DNA of 64,000 nucleotides from Pseudoramibacter sp. Its GTDB lineage: Bacteria; Bacillota; Clostridia; Eubacteriales; Eubacteriaceae. The notes under the pieces are model-generated. The model had not been told where the DNA came from. It was given only the letters and a program-made list of their open reading frames with translations, and searched no databases. Shown here one piece after another: positions 42,987 through 51,402 of the stretch. Positions within the stretch are counted from its first letter, which is position 1. The number at the start of each line of letters is the position of its first letter. The stretch covers positions 930,001-994,000 of the forward strand of contig NZ_JAKVLT010000001.1 in NCBI RefSeq assembly GCF_022484225.1, in the 5' to 3' direction. A program made the translations under genes and the position numbers.

Positions 42987-44417
42987 ATGAAAAGTAAACG
43001 GAGTATTCAGACAAAATGGCTCATTGCCATTGTGACAATATTGATCGCGGTCATGATGATCAGCCTGATCTGCCTGATCCAGGTGCAGGCTGCGCCCAAT
43101 GCCCAAAGCGCACAGGATTTGACGAGCGCTGTGACAGCCGACGGTAAAAACAGCGGCGATTCGGATTACACCGTCACCTTTAAGATTACTGCCGATCATC
43201 CAAAGTCCGGAGATTATTTTAGGCTCACCCTGCCAGACGGGCTGCAGATTCAAAATCAGGACGGCCTGGTGCTGACGCCGTCTTCAGACGATAAAACCCA
43301 GACCGGAACCGTAAGCATCCAGGGCAGCACGGCGACGGTCACCCTGACCGACTACGCCGACAGCCATTACGGTCTGTCCGGGAGCCTTGTGCTTAAAAAT
43401 GCCCAGGGCGGCGGCAGCCCCTCTGCAGAAGGCAGACTGTCGGGGAATGCCTACGGCGCCCTGACCGTGCAGGACAATGCGGCGGACAACGACAAACTGC
43501 CCGTTGCCGGGGCTCAGCTCGTTTTGAAAAACAAATCAGACGGACAAACTGCGGCGACAGCTAAAACCGATCAGAACGGCAAGGCGGAATTCGACCAGCT
43601 CGCCGAAGGCACCTATACCCTGGAAACCCAGACGGCGGCAAACGGCTACGAAGCGTCCAAAAGCACGGACGTGACCATTAAATCCGGAGAAACCCAGCAG
43701 GCCGACATCACCTCGGAACCGGTGAAAGTGGCCATCAACGTCAAGCGCATCTGGGATGATGCGGACAATCAAGACGGGATTCGTCCAAAAACCCTTGATC
43801 TTTCACTGGTCATTGAAGGCAGTCAGGATACGGTGATCGATGAGAAAAAGATTGCGGCCGGCGAAGGCTGGACAACCGCTTTCCGCGTCAGAAAATACGA
43901 TCAGAACGGCCAGAAAATCCGCTACAGTGTCGTCGAACAAAATATCGATCAGTACGATCTTTCAGTGATGGGCGGCGCGGACGCCGGGTTCCTTCTGGTG
44001 CACCGCCACACCCCGGCCGTCATCGATGTACCGGTGCAGGTGACCTGGACGGATCACCGCAACCGCTACGACGACAGACCGTCGGCCGTCATTGTTTCGC
44101 TGTTAAAAGACGGCAAACCGGTGAACAGCCAGGTGGTCGTTTCCGATGCGTCGGGCCGGTGGCACGCTTTGTTCCAGTCGGTTCCGGAATACGACAGCGG
44201 CAAAAAAATCCAGTATACGGTGACCGAAGACAAAATCGACGGGTACAAGACCCACATCGACGGAACGAAAATTACCAACCGCTTGAAATCCGAAACAAAC
44301 GACGAAATGATGGCAGCGGAAGCCAAAAGACAGCAGCAGAACATTGTCTTTCTGAAGGGTCTGATTCGTCATCCCCTTCAGACCGTGTGGTCCTGGCTGA
44401 AAAATTTGTTTTCATGA
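42987..44417 (+). CDS. Secreted or membrane-anchored Cna-B/SpaA-repeat surface protein without LPXTG
   Basis: The 476-residue protein has a basic N-terminus and one hydrophobic segment (about 12-35) ending VQAAPN, either a signal peptide or an anchor. An immunoglobulin-like region (about 36-150) is followed by a SpaA prealbumin-like domain (about 155-245, GTYTLETQTAANGY) and two Cna-B repeats (about 248-340 with INVKRIWDDADNQDGIRP and 350-435 with VPVQVTWTDHRNRYDDRP). Cna-B domains are typical of Gram-positive adhesins. The C-terminus is an amphipathic WSWLKNLFS end with no sortase motif or span, so covalent wall anchoring is not expected. Confidence 0.82.
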   Translation: MKSKRSIQTKWLIAIVTILIAVMMISLICLIQVQAAPNAQSAQDLTSAVTADGKNSGDSDYTVTFKITADHPKSGDYFRLTLPDGLQIQNQDGLVLTPSSDDKTQTGTVSIQGSTATVTLTDYADSHYGLSGSLVLKNAQGGGSPSAEGRLSGNAYGALTVQDNAADNDKLPVAGAQLVLKNKSDGQTAATAKTDQNGKAEFDQLAEGTYTLETQTAANGYEASKSTDVTIKSGETQQADITSEPVKVAINVKRIWDDADNQDGIRPKTLDLSLVIEGSQDTVIDEKKIAAGEGWTTAFRVRKYDQNGQKIRYSVVEQNIDQYDLSVMGGADAGFLLVHRHTPAVIDVPVQVTWTDHRNRYDDRPSAVIVSLLKDGKPVNSQVVVSDASGRWHALFQSVPEYDSGKKIQYTVTEDKIDGYKTHIDGTKITNRLKSETNDEMMAAEAKRQQQNIVFLKGLIRHPLQTVWSWLKNLFS

Positions 44418-44438
44418 TTAAAAAATAGGAGCAGACAA

Positions 44439-44927
44439 ATGGCATCGTCAATGAATCGTTTTCTCACCGCGCAGCAGCGGGATTACGGAAAAGCGTTAGC
44501 GGAAATCCGCAAAGGCCATAAACAAAGTCATTGGATATGGTATATTTTTCCGCAGGTTAAGGGACTGGGCTTCAGTGCGAAATCCGAGTTCTACGGCATT
44601 TCAGATATGGCCGAAGCCAAAGCCTATCTGCAGAATCCCACCCTGCGGGCGCATCTGATCGAAATTTTGGAGGCGCTATTAAAGCTTGACACCCACGACG
44701 CGCGCGAAGTGATGGGATTCCCGGACGATTTGAAACTGCGCTCTTCGATGACCCTGTTTCATCTGGCCGACCCAAGCATAGAGGTTTTTCAGAAAGTGCT
44801 GGATCAGTATTTTCACGGCGAGATGGATCAGCAGACCGTCGATATTCTGGGGGTGAAAGAAGAAGAAAGCAGTGCCCTCGAGGCCCGGCAGGAAGCAGAA
44901 GAAGCGCAGGAAGAAAAAAACCAGTAA
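44439..44927 (+). CDS. DUF1810 family protein
   Basis: The 162-residue protein matches DUF1810: MNRFLTAQQRDYGKALAEI, then SHWIWYIFPQVKGLGFS and ALLKLDTHDAREVMGFPDDL. The family is found across bacteria and has no established function. The C-terminal 30 residues are Glu-rich and low-complexity, which looks lineage-specific. AGGAGCAG precedes the ATG. It lies 21 bases after the Cna-B gene and ends at a long terminator, so the two probably share a transcript. Confidence 0.85.
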   Translation: MASSMNRFLTAQQRDYGKALAEIRKGHKQSHWIWYIFPQVKGLGFSAKSEFYGISDMAEAKAYLQNPTLRAHLIEILEALLKLDTHDAREVMGFPDDLKLRSSMTLFHLADPSIEVFQKVLDQYFHGEMDQQTVDILGVKEEESSALEARQEAEEAQEEKNQ

Positions 44928-44953
44928 AGAGCTGAAATAAGCACGGAAAGATT

Positions 44954-45007
44954 AAGCTTCTGACTTTATGACCGTAAGTGCATACAATAAAGTCAGAAGC
45001 TTTTTTT
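44954..45007 (+). terminator. Long-stem terminator after the DUF1810 gene
   Basis: A perfect 16-bp stem begins AAGCTTCTGACTTTAT, has a 17-base loop, and is followed by a T-run. The stem is longer than other terminators here. Confidence 0.88.
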
Positions 45008-45015
45008 GGAGTTAA

Positions 45016-46122
45016 ATGAGAAAAGACGAGATGAAGAGAAAACACAGCATCGCAGGATTAATCGCAGCGGTGGCGGCGGTGGCCGCGGGAGCAGTGCTTA
45101 TGAGCGCCTGCACGTCCTTCGGCACAGCAGCCGAACCGGTGAGCCGCCAGGTCATCGCCATGACGACGGTGATGAACCTGAAGGCGTACGGCAAAAATGC
45201 CGAGAAAGGGCTTGATGACGGCGAAAATGAAATCAACCGGCTGGATAAGCTTTTGTCAGTGGGATCGTCGAGCAGCGCTGTCAGCAAGCTGAATGCCGCC
45301 GGCGGCGGAACCGTGAATGCGGATATCGACACCCTTTTGAAGAAATCCCTTTCGGTTTACAAATCTACCGGCGGCGCCTTTGACATCACGGTTTATCCGC
45401 TGATGAAGCTGTGGGGCTTTACCGAAGTGTACAACGAAAACGACGAGCTGGATCAGAACAAGCCCCGGGATATTCCCACCGCGTCTGCAATTCAGGCGCA
45501 GCTGGCCAACGTGGGCGCGGACCGCATTGCGTATAACGCAGCCGCCAAAACCCTGACCCTGCCCGCAGGCACCCAGATTGATTTCGGCGGCATCGCCAAA
45601 GGCTATACCTCCCAGCGCATTGTGGATATCATGAAAAAGGACGGCGTCACGGCCGGCAATATCGAGCTCGGCGGCAACGTCCAGGTCTTCGGGAAGAAAC
45701 CGGACGGGTCACCCTGGACCATCGGCTTGACAGATCCCAACAAGACCAGCCGGACCATGGGGGTGCTTACCCTGACTAAAGGGCGCGCCGTGGTGACTTC
45801 AGGGGGCTACGAGCGCTATATCACCGGCAAAGACGGCAAGCGCTATCACCACATTCTCGATCCTAAAACCGGCTATCCGGCAAACAGCGACATCAAATCG
45901 GTCACCATCGTGTGCAAGGACGGCACCACCGCCGATGCGCTGTCGACGGCCATGTTCGTCTTGGGCAAAGAGAAGGCGGTTGATTACTGGCGCCATCACG
46001 CCGGCACCTTCCAGATGATATTAATGGACAGCAGGAAACAAATCTGGGTGACCTCAGGCCTGAAGGGCCAGGTGCAGTCAGACCGTTATAAGATTCGGAT
46101 TATTTCAAGGGGGAAGAAGTGA
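45016..46122 (+). CDS. apbE: FAD:protein FMN transferase ApbE (lipoprotein)
   Basis: ApbE attaches FMN from FAD to Ser or Thr of extracytoplasmic flavoproteins such as RnfG, RnfD and NqrC. The 368-residue protein has a lipoprotein signal peptide ending in the lipobox LMSAC, with Cys near residue 31. TTVMNLKAYG, GGAFDITVYPLMKLWGF, QIDFGGIAKGYTSQRI and HHILDPKTGYPA are family motifs. A second ATG 15 bases downstream could also be the start. No rnf or nqr gene is in the window. Translation of the next gene is coupled by overlap. Confidence 0.93.
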   Translation: MRKDEMKRKHSIAGLIAAVAAVAAGAVLMSACTSFGTAAEPVSRQVIAMTTVMNLKAYGKNAEKGLDDGENEINRLDKLLSVGSSSSAVSKLNAAGGGTVNADIDTLLKKSLSVYKSTGGAFDITVYPLMKLWGFTEVYNENDELDQNKPRDIPTASAIQAQLANVGADRIAYNAAAKTLTLPAGTQIDFGGIAKGYTSQRIVDIMKKDGVTAGNIELGGNVQVFGKKPDGSPWTIGLTDPNKTSRTMGVLTLTKGRAVVTSGGYERYITGKDGKRYHHILDPKTGYPANSDIKSVTIVCKDGTTADALSTAMFVLGKEKAVDYWRHHAGTFQMILMDSRKQIWVTSGLKGQVQSDRYKIRIISRGKK

Positions 46123-47087
46123 GATCAGAAGAAAAAAAGCCGTCGTCTAACGGCTGGGCGCTTTTGCCTATTGTTGTTTTTCTCGTTCTGTATTTAGGCA
46201 GCGGGATTTATTTTGAGTATATTCATCCCATTAAGGGCAAGATGGGATTCTACATTATGTCCGTGGTGGTGGCCTTCGGCATCGCGCTGATCGTCGCCTT
46301 TGTTCAGAATCCAAGGCTTTCGTTCAACGAGAAAATTCACGTCTGCGCCCAGGGCATCGGAGATGACAACATCACGATCATGCTGTTTATTTTTCTTCTG
46401 GCCGGCGCTTTCAGCGGCATCGCTTCAGAAGCCGGCGGCGTGACGTCCACGGCGAACATGCTCCTCAACATCATTCCGCCGAATTTTGCCGTGCTGGTGG
46501 CCGCGCTGCTGGGGGTCAACGTCTTTATCGTCCTCGGCGCCGGGGTGGTCTTGTTTTTTGTCGTCGGCGCCGGTTACGGCACCTTGAATTATGTCACGGC
46601 CTTTTCGGCGATGGGCAAGGGCACGAGCGGCATGTTTGAGACGATGATCGTGACGATTCTCGTCGCCTCCATTGCTGCACTCATGCGGGAATTTGGCGGC
46701 TTCGAAGCCATTCTGAGCTGGATCCGCCGCCATTTCGACGGCCGCAGAGGCGGCATGTTCGGCATCTTTTTCCTCACGGCGCTCATGGACATCGCGACGG
46801 CGAACAACACCGTGGCCATTGTGGTGGCGGCGCCCATCGCCAAGCATATTTCCGAAGAATACGATGTCGATCCGAGAAAAACGGCCTCGCTTCTCGATAC
46901 CTGCTCGTGCATTTTCCAGGGGATCATTCCCTACGGCGCCCAGCTTTTAATCGCCGCCAACTTGTCCGGACTCTCCAGTGCCCGCATTATCCCGTATCTG
47001 TATTATCCTTTCTTTTTGATGGTCTGCGTCATCATTTCGATTCTGGGAGACGGGCGTTTTTCTAAAAAAGTATCTGAAAGCGCATAA
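46119..47087 (+). CDS. NhaC-family Na+/H+ antiporter-like protein, apparently internally deleted
   Basis: The 322-residue membrane protein matches both ends of clostridial NhaC-like carriers: the N-terminal LLPIVVFLVLYLGSG and IMLFIFLLAGAFSGIA, and the C-terminal DIATANNTVAIVVAAPIAK and SCIFQGIIPYGAQLL. Family members I know are about 430-470 residues and hold a central segment with GTSVGT and GDNLSxISDT-type motifs. Here the sequence jumps from NIIPPNFAVLVAALLG straight to VNVFIVLGAGVV, and that segment is missing with the frame kept. Transport activity is doubtful. GTGA overlaps apbE. Confidence 0.72.
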   Translation: MRSEEKKPSSNGWALLPIVVFLVLYLGSGIYFEYIHPIKGKMGFYIMSVVVAFGIALIVAFVQNPRLSFNEKIHVCAQGIGDDNITIMLFIFLLAGAFSGIASEAGGVTSTANMLLNIIPPNFAVLVAALLGVNVFIVLGAGVVLFFVVGAGYGTLNYVTAFSAMGKGTSGMFETMIVTILVASIAALMREFGGFEAILSWIRRHFDGRRGGMFGIFFLTALMDIATANNTVAIVVAAPIAKHISEEYDVDPRKTASLLDTCSCIFQGIIPYGAQLLIAANLSGLSSARIIPYLYYPFFLMVCVIISILGDGRFSKKVSESA

Positions 47088-47090
47088 AAA

Positions 47091-47122
47091 AAGACGAAGA
47101 TCCGCGGGGATCTTCGTCTTTT
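47091..47122. terminator. Bidirectional terminator between NhaC-like and gpmA genes
   Basis: AAGACGAAGATCC / GGATCTTCGTCTT forms a perfect 13-bp stem with a GCGG loop, with A-run left and T-run right. Confidence 0.87.
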
Positions 47123-47143
47123 GTGTATCGATATTCGAATCGC

Positions 47144-47893
47144 TTATTTGGCTTTGCCCTGATTGGCGACAGCAGTGATTTTGGCTGCGATGACATCAGG
47201 ATCGCCGATGTATTCTTTGGAAATGAACTTGCCTTCGTCGTCGAGGGTGTAAACCAAAGGCACACCGGTCGGAATGTTGAAGCCGAGGATTTCTTCTTCG
47301 CTCATGCCTTCAAGAGACATGGCCAGGGCGCGGAGAGAATTGCCGTGAGCGGCGATTAAAACCCGTTTGCCGGCGAGCATTTGAGGTAAAATGGTTTCAT
47401 TGTAGTACGGCATGACGCGGTCGATGGTCAGTTTCAGGCTTTCGCCCAAAGGCAGGTCTTCTTTTGGAATGCCGCGGTACTGTTCCTGAAGAGCCGGGTT
47501 TCTCGGATCGTCTTCTTTAAGCAGCGGCGGCGTGGTGGCGAAAGAACGGCGCCAGATTTTGACCTGATCTTCTCCGTATTTGGCTGCGGTGTCGCTCTTG
47601 TTGAGGCCCTGCAGCGCGCCGTAGTGACGTTCGTTTAAACGCCAGGTTTTGTAAACCGGCAGCCAGCAGCGGTCTAAACTGGTCAGTGCGAGATCCAAAG
47701 TATGAATGGCACGTTTTAAGTAAGATGTGTAGCAGACATCGAAATCGAATCCGGCTTCTTTTAAAGCGCGGCCTGCGTCAGCGGCTTCCTTGCGTCCCTG
47801 ATCGGAAAGTTCAGCGTCGTGCCAGCCGCAGAATTTGTTTTCTTTGTTGTATTCACTTTGGCCATGGCGTAAGAGTACTAATTTCATTGTCAT
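47144..47893 (-). CDS. gpmA: 2,3-bisphosphoglycerate-dependent phosphoglycerate mutase GpmA
   Basis: GpmA interconverts 3- and 2-phosphoglycerate in glycolysis. The 249-residue protein has [17 protein letters not shown] with the phospho-histidine, [11 protein letters not shown], and [12 protein letters not shown] with the second histidine. The ATG at 47893 lies 7 bases after GAGAGG; an ATG 15 bases further upstream coincides with that site and is unlikely. The length fits the dPGM type. A promoter lies upstream on the same strand. Confidence 0.93.
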   Translation of the reverse strand: MTMKLVLLRHGQSEYNKENKFCGWHDAELSDQGRKEAADAGRALKEAGFDFDVCYTSYLKRAIHTLDLALTSLDRCWLPVYKTWRLNERHYGALQGLNKSDTAAKYGEDQVKIWRRSFATTPPLLKEDDPRNPALQEQYRGIPKEDLPLGESLKLTIDRVMPYYNETILPQMLAGKRVLIAAHGNSLRALAMSLEGMSEEEILGFNIPTGVPLVYTLDDEGKFISKEYIGDPDVIAAKITAVANQGKAK

Positions 47894-47951
47894 GATTTTA
47901 CCTCTCATTCATAAAATATAAAATACAGTCACATACTGATCTTTTATTGCT

Positions 47952-47980
47952 ATTGTAGTCAAATCGTCAGTTTTCGTCAA
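47952..47980 (-). promoter_or_regulatory. Promoter of gpmA
   Basis: On the minus strand TTGACG (47975-47980) and TACAAT (47952-47957) are 17 bases apart. Confidence 0.7.
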
Positions 47981-48036
47981 GATGAAACGCCGGCCCTTAT
48001 GGCCGGGAAATGAAAAATTATCCTTCAGGAGGACCT

Positions 48037-48429
48037 ATGTTTTTAATGATCGGCGTCACAAACGGCCAGAAAAAGCTTCCTTTTTCGTTCCCGATGATTT
48101 GTCCGAACTGCGGACAGTACAGCCGTTTTGAAGTCTGGATGACGTATACCCAGCTACTGTTGTTTTTTATTCCGTGTTTCAAGTGGCATAAGCGCTATTT
48201 TGTGCGCATGCGCTGCTGCGGCGCGGTCTACGAACTCGATCCGGAAACCGGACGGCGCATCGCCCGGGGCGAGGAAGTGTCTTTAACGCCGGAGGATCTT
48301 CACGGTCCGGTTTCAGGAGATAATGACCGGGGGTACAGCACCCCTAGACACCGCTGTCCCCGCTGCGGTTATGAAACCAACGAAGACTTTGAATACTGTC
48401 CGAAATGCGGCACCCGTTTTGAAGACTGA
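48037..48429 (+). CDS. Zinc-ribbon domain protein
   Basis: The 130-residue protein starts at the ATG at 48037, set by an AGGAGG four bases before it. It has an N-terminal CPNCG pair with a later RCCG to complete one zinc site, a short hydrophobic stretch (LLLFFIPCFKWHKR), and a C-terminal zinc ribbon HRCPRCGYETNEDFEYCPKCG. The family is common in Firmicutes and its role is not known. A GC-rich hairpin (CCGGCC / GGCCGG, 47990-48006) lies upstream. Its stop lies in a hairpin shared with the convergent yolD-like gene. Confidence 0.72.
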   Translation: MFLMIGVTNGQKKLPFSFPMICPNCGQYSRFEVWMTYTQLLLFFIPCFKWHKRYFVRMRCCGAVYELDPETGRRIARGEEVSLTPEDLHGPVSGDNDRGYSTPRHRCPRCGYETNEDFEYCPKCGTRFED

Positions 48430-48443
48430 CCGGAGCGGTCAGT
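48425..48443. terminator. Shared weak hairpin between convergent genes
   Basis: ACTGACC / GGTCAGT forms a 7-bp stem with a 5-base loop and covers both stop codons. The T-run is poor on either side. Confidence 0.35.
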
Positions 48444-48879
48444 TTAGGTCCAGCCGGTACAACTGGCTGAAAGCGATGGTGCAGACGGCCGTCTGGTTCT
48501 GCGGAACAAAGGTTAAAGTCTGGGCCGCAGCGTCGGCCTGAAGAACAGAGGCGCGGCAGGATTTGATCACGCCGGATGTACCGCTGACGGGAATAAAATA
48601 TGAGAGCGTGACCGGAATGTTCCGGCTTTTTTCGAGCAGAAGCAGCAGTTTTTTCAAGTTCATATCAATCTGCGCTGCCATGTCTTCCAAAATTTCAGCT
48701 GGCCTGACAAGGCCGGCTTTTTTTCGGCATCGGTTTAAAGCCTTTGCGTAAGGAGGCAGGGCAGCAAAGGGCGCAAATATTTTAGCCCGGTCTTTGACTG
48801 GCATGGGAGGATGGCGCCGGCTGAAAGCGTCGTTTTGATGTTTAGGGGGCCCCAATTGATACAAAGTTTTGCCGTTCAT
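48439..48879 (-). CDS. YolD-like protein
   Basis: The 146-residue protein has the DRAKIFAPFAALPPY segment typical of YolD, a small Firmicute family often encoded beside UvrX/YqjW-type Y-family polymerases and thought to act as a UmuD-like partner. The rest (LLEKSRNIPVTLSYFIPVSG and a beta-rich tail with LYRLDLN) is also consistent. Its start overlaps the polymerase stop (ATGA), so translation is coupled. It is the last gene of the XRE-ImmA-polymerase operon. Confidence 0.75.
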   Translation of the reverse strand: MNGKTLYQLGPPKHQNDAFSRRHPPMPVKDRAKIFAPFAALPPYAKALNRCRKKAGLVRPAEILEDMAAQIDMNLKKLLLLLEKSRNIPVTLSYFIPVSGTSGVIKSCRASVLQADAAAQTLTFVPQNQTAVCTIAFSQLYRLDLN

Positions 48880-50249
48880 GCGTGATGACCTCCGATTTCC
48901 TGATTTCGGGTGAGGGTTCTGGCCTTTTCGAGCAGGTCGCTGCCGCGGAAAAGCGCATTTTTGCCGTAGCGGTTTTGAACCGAGGTAAAGGCCTTTTGAA
49001 GGCAGTGCTCGCGCTGAAGCCTGTCTTCATCTTCGAAAAAGCTGCACTGAATATGCACCTCGGATTTTAAAATCACAGGTCCAGTGGATAGGGTGATGCG
49101 CCTCACCGGGAGATCAGCGTCTGCAATTTCTTCGAAAAGCTGAAGACATCGGCCCGTGATTCTGGATCTGAGATCCGTAGGGCCGTTCAGACGGATACTG
49201 CCCCGGGCCGGTTTCGGAACCTTTCTGCCGTAATGGTCCAGGCAGACCGGTCCGCTGTAGCGGCCGGCATCGAGAACAGCGTGATCGAATCCGATGTGCA
49301 GGGTGAGCGCATCGGTGACGAGGCCCTTAGCGGTGAGGTCCAGGGCGAGCTGTTCCGCCATTTCCCGGACGATAAGGGCAGCGTCCTGATGGGTGTAGGG
49401 TTCTGGCAGGACCTGCCCCAGAGAAAGGGCGTGGTGCTGAGGCTTGTAAGCCTTGATGTCTGCCATGGTGCAGGGCTCCCGCCCCCAGGCGTGGTCGATG
49501 AGGATCTGAGCGTCCACGCCGAACAGCTGATAAAGCAGTTCTTCGTTGGATCTGGACATTGCAGCGATATCGCCCATTGTTGTCATGCGGTAAGCAGCCA
49601 GTCTTTTTGAAATGCCCGGACCGATGCGCCAGAAATCAGTCAGGGGTTTGTGTGACCAGAGGGTTCTGCAGTAGGCCGCTTCGTCCAGTTCGGCGATACG
49701 CATGCCTTTGGCGTCGCCGGGCAGGTGTTTGGCGACGATGTCCATGGCGATTTTGGCTAAATACAAGTTGGAACCGATGCCTGCTGTGGCGGTGATGCCG
49801 GTCTGGCTGTAGATGTTCTGGATGAGAAAAGCGGCAAGGGCCCTGGCATCCATCTGCATCAGCTTGAGATATGGTGTGGCGTCAATGAAAACCTCGTCGA
49901 TGGAATAGACGTGGATGTCCTCTGGGGATAAAGTTTCGAGATAAAGCTGATAGATTTTAGAAGATACTTCGACGTAGCGGCGCATTTGGGGCGGCGCAAT
50001 GAGAAAAGGCAGCTTTTTCCCCAGCTTTTTTTCCATATAGGTCATGTGCTGTTTAACTTCAAAGAGCCGGGGACGGCTGCTGACGCCCAGGGCCTTGAGC
50101 GCCGGCGAGACGGCCAGACAGATGGTTTTGTCGGTTCTGCTCTCATCTGCGACGACCAGTCTGGTTTTCAGCGGGTCCAAATGCCGGAAAACACATTCCA
50201 CAGAAGCGTAAAAAGATTTCAGGTCGATACAGAGATAGGCAGGGCGCAT
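48876..50249 (-). CDS. Y-family DNA polymerase (UmuC/UvrX-like)
   Basis: This 457-residue translesion polymerase begins YLCIDLKSFYASVEC with the metal-binding Asp, and has the palm motif VYSIDEVFIDATPYL with the second acidic pair. The ATAGIGSNLYLAKIAMD motif and thumb HhH region follow. It resembles the UvrX/YqjW subgroup found on Firmicute mobile elements and chromosomes, rather than DinB/Pol IV. I see no clear C-terminal beta-clamp motif. GGAGGAAAAA precedes the ATG. It sits in an operon under an XRE/ImmA control pair. Confidence 0.9.
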   Translation of the reverse strand: MRPAYLCIDLKSFYASVECVFRHLDPLKTRLVVADESRTDKTICLAVSPALKALGVSSRPRLFEVKQHMTYMEKKLGKKLPFLIAPPQMRRYVEVSSKIYQLYLETLSPEDIHVYSIDEVFIDATPYLKLMQMDARALAAFLIQNIYSQTGITATAGIGSNLYLAKIAMDIVAKHLPGDAKGMRIAELDEAAYCRTLWSHKPLTDFWRIGPGISKRLAAYRMTTMGDIAAMSRSNEELLYQLFGVDAQILIDHAWGREPCTMADIKAYKPQHHALSLGQVLPEPYTHQDAALIVREMAEQLALDLTAKGLVTDALTLHIGFDHAVLDAGRYSGPVCLDHYGRKVPKPARGSIRLNGPTDLRSRITGRCLQLFEEIADADLPVRRITLSTGPVILKSEVHIQCSFFEDEDRLQREHCLQKAFTSVQNRYGKNALFRGSDLLEKARTLTRNQEIGGHHA

Positions 50250-50274
50250 TTTTCCTCCAAAATTTAAATCAAGA

Positions 50275-50802
50275 TTAAGAACAATTCATGTGAGCGAAAA
50301 AGCGGGCATCCGGGACATAGGGAACACGCAGATCCCAGCCTAACCGGGTCATTTCCTGGAGCTTGATCAGCAGCAGATTGACATCGGTCCGGAGGATTTT
50401 GGACATTTCAATGACATCGCGCCCTTCTCTGGCAAGATCGTAGACTTGATCCTGATCCAGGAGCAGATGGGCGGCGAAGGCGTTGGCCTCGTACTCGGTG
50501 TGGTCGATCGTGTCGAAGAGAGAATTTTCACTCAGCGCCTTTCCCTTTGCCAACTGGCGGTGGAGCTGGTCGTGTCCCAGTTCGTGGGCGAGGACCATGC
50601 GCCGGGAATCATCGGAAAGGTTCGGATTGATCAGAATAATGCGATGCCGCCAGCGTACCGTGTACATGCCGAGCAATTCGTTTAAGTCCGGGACTTCATA
50701 AAGCCGGATCCCCAGTTTTTGGATGACCATTTCCAGACGGTGATTGCCGTACTTGCGGATAAATTGTTGGGCACGACGATAGATGCCGGAGGAATCAATC
50801 AT
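50275..50802 (-). CDS. ImmA/IrrE family metallo-endopeptidase
   Basis: The 175-residue protein has the zinc protease motif VLAHELGHDQLH (HExxH) near residue 77 and a downstream EYEANAFAAHLLL with the third ligand glutamate. ImmA/IrrE proteases cleave a partner XRE repressor after a DNA damage or cell-state signal, which derepresses target genes. The partner here is the adjacent XRE gene, which it overlaps by 8 bases. The downstream polymerase starts 25 bases later. Confidence 0.9.
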   Translation of the reverse strand: MIDSSGIYRRAQQFIRKYGNHRLEMVIQKLGIRLYEVPDLNELLGMYTVRWRHRIILINPNLSDDSRRMVLAHELGHDQLHRQLAKGKALSENSLFDTIDHTEYEANAFAAHLLLDQDQVYDLAREGRDVIEMSKILRTDVNLLLIKLQEMTRLGWDLRVPYVPDARFFAHMNCS

Positions 50803-51214
50803 CAGAACCTTCTTTTTTAGCGCGCTTTCCGGCGTATTTGCGGTTGTCTTCCTTGCAGTCGAAATAAGCTTTCTGCAGCGCGATCATGACGGCATCCTTG
50901 TCCTGTTCGCTCAGGGAACCGCCGGCAAAAAGCCCGGACAGTTCGGCCACCAGTTCTTCAGCCTGGCGCTTGCCGATGCTGCCGTAGCGTTTGGTCGATT
51001 CATCGACAAAGACTTCGTCTTCCGTGAGCAGGTAGTTGAGGGGGCATTTAAAGGTTTCGGCCAGACGGTGATAGACTTCCCGATGTCTGGGATAGCGGCC
51101 TTCCTGTTCGTAGCTGATGTACGTCCTTCTGGAAACCCCGATGCATTTGGCCACTTCAGCCTGTGTCATTAAAGCCTGATGACGCAGTTTTCTCAATTTT
51201 TCTCCAAATTTCAT
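50795..51214 (-). CDS. XRE-family repressor (ImmA partner)
   Basis: The 139-residue protein has an N-terminal helix-turn-helix: RKLRHQALMTQAEVAKCIGV, then SRRTYISYEQEGRYP (about 8-45). The C-terminal part is charged and holds VDESTKRYGSIGKRQAEELV, a likely oligomerisation or cleavage region. It is the first gene of the operon and is preceded by a consensus promoter overlapped by an inverted repeat. It probably represses its own operon and is cleaved by ImmA. AAGGAG precedes the ATG. Confidence 0.88.
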   Translation of the reverse strand: MKFGEKLRKLRHQALMTQAEVAKCIGVSRRTYISYEQEGRYPRHREVYHRLAETFKCPLNYLLTEDEVFVDESTKRYGSIGKRQAEELVAELSGLFAGGSLSEQDKDAVMIALQKAYFDCKEDNRKYAGKRAKKEGSDD

Positions 51215-51257
51215 ATGAACTCCTTTCGTTTTGCCGTTTTACGGACTGGGTGAATTT

Positions 51258-51279
51258 TAAACATTAAAAGTGATGTTTA
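51258..51279. promoter_or_regulatory. Operator candidate for the XRE repressor
   Basis: TAAACAT and ATGTTTA form a 7-base perfect inverted repeat with an 8-base spacer, just downstream of the -10 of the operon promoter. A nested AAAGT / ACTTT repeat overlaps it. No LexA-type GAAC-GTTC box is visible. Confidence 0.5.
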
Positions 51280-51288
51280 CTTTCACTA

Positions 51289-51317
51289 ATTATAGCGGGA
51301 TTTTATCGCGCTGTCAA
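51289..51317 (-). promoter_or_regulatory. Consensus promoter of the XRE-ImmA-polymerase operon
   Basis: On the minus strand a perfect TTGACA (51312-51317) and a perfect TATAAT (51289-51294) are separated by 17 bases. Such a strong promoter needs tight repression. Confidence 0.85.
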
Positions 51318-51335
51318 GGCTTTTTCTTAAAAAAG

Positions 51336-51368
51336 AGTTAAGGAATTTCTCATATAATGCACTTAACT
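51336..51368 (+). promoter_or_regulatory. Promoter and flanking inverted repeat of the flavin reductase gene
   Basis: TATAAT lies at 51353-51358. AGTTAAG (51336-51342) and CTTAACT (51362-51368) form a perfect inverted repeat around it, which may be an operator. No good -35 is visible. Confidence 0.4.
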
Positions 51369-51402
51369 TACTGTTAGCTTGATATACACAGGAGGATAAA
51401 AT

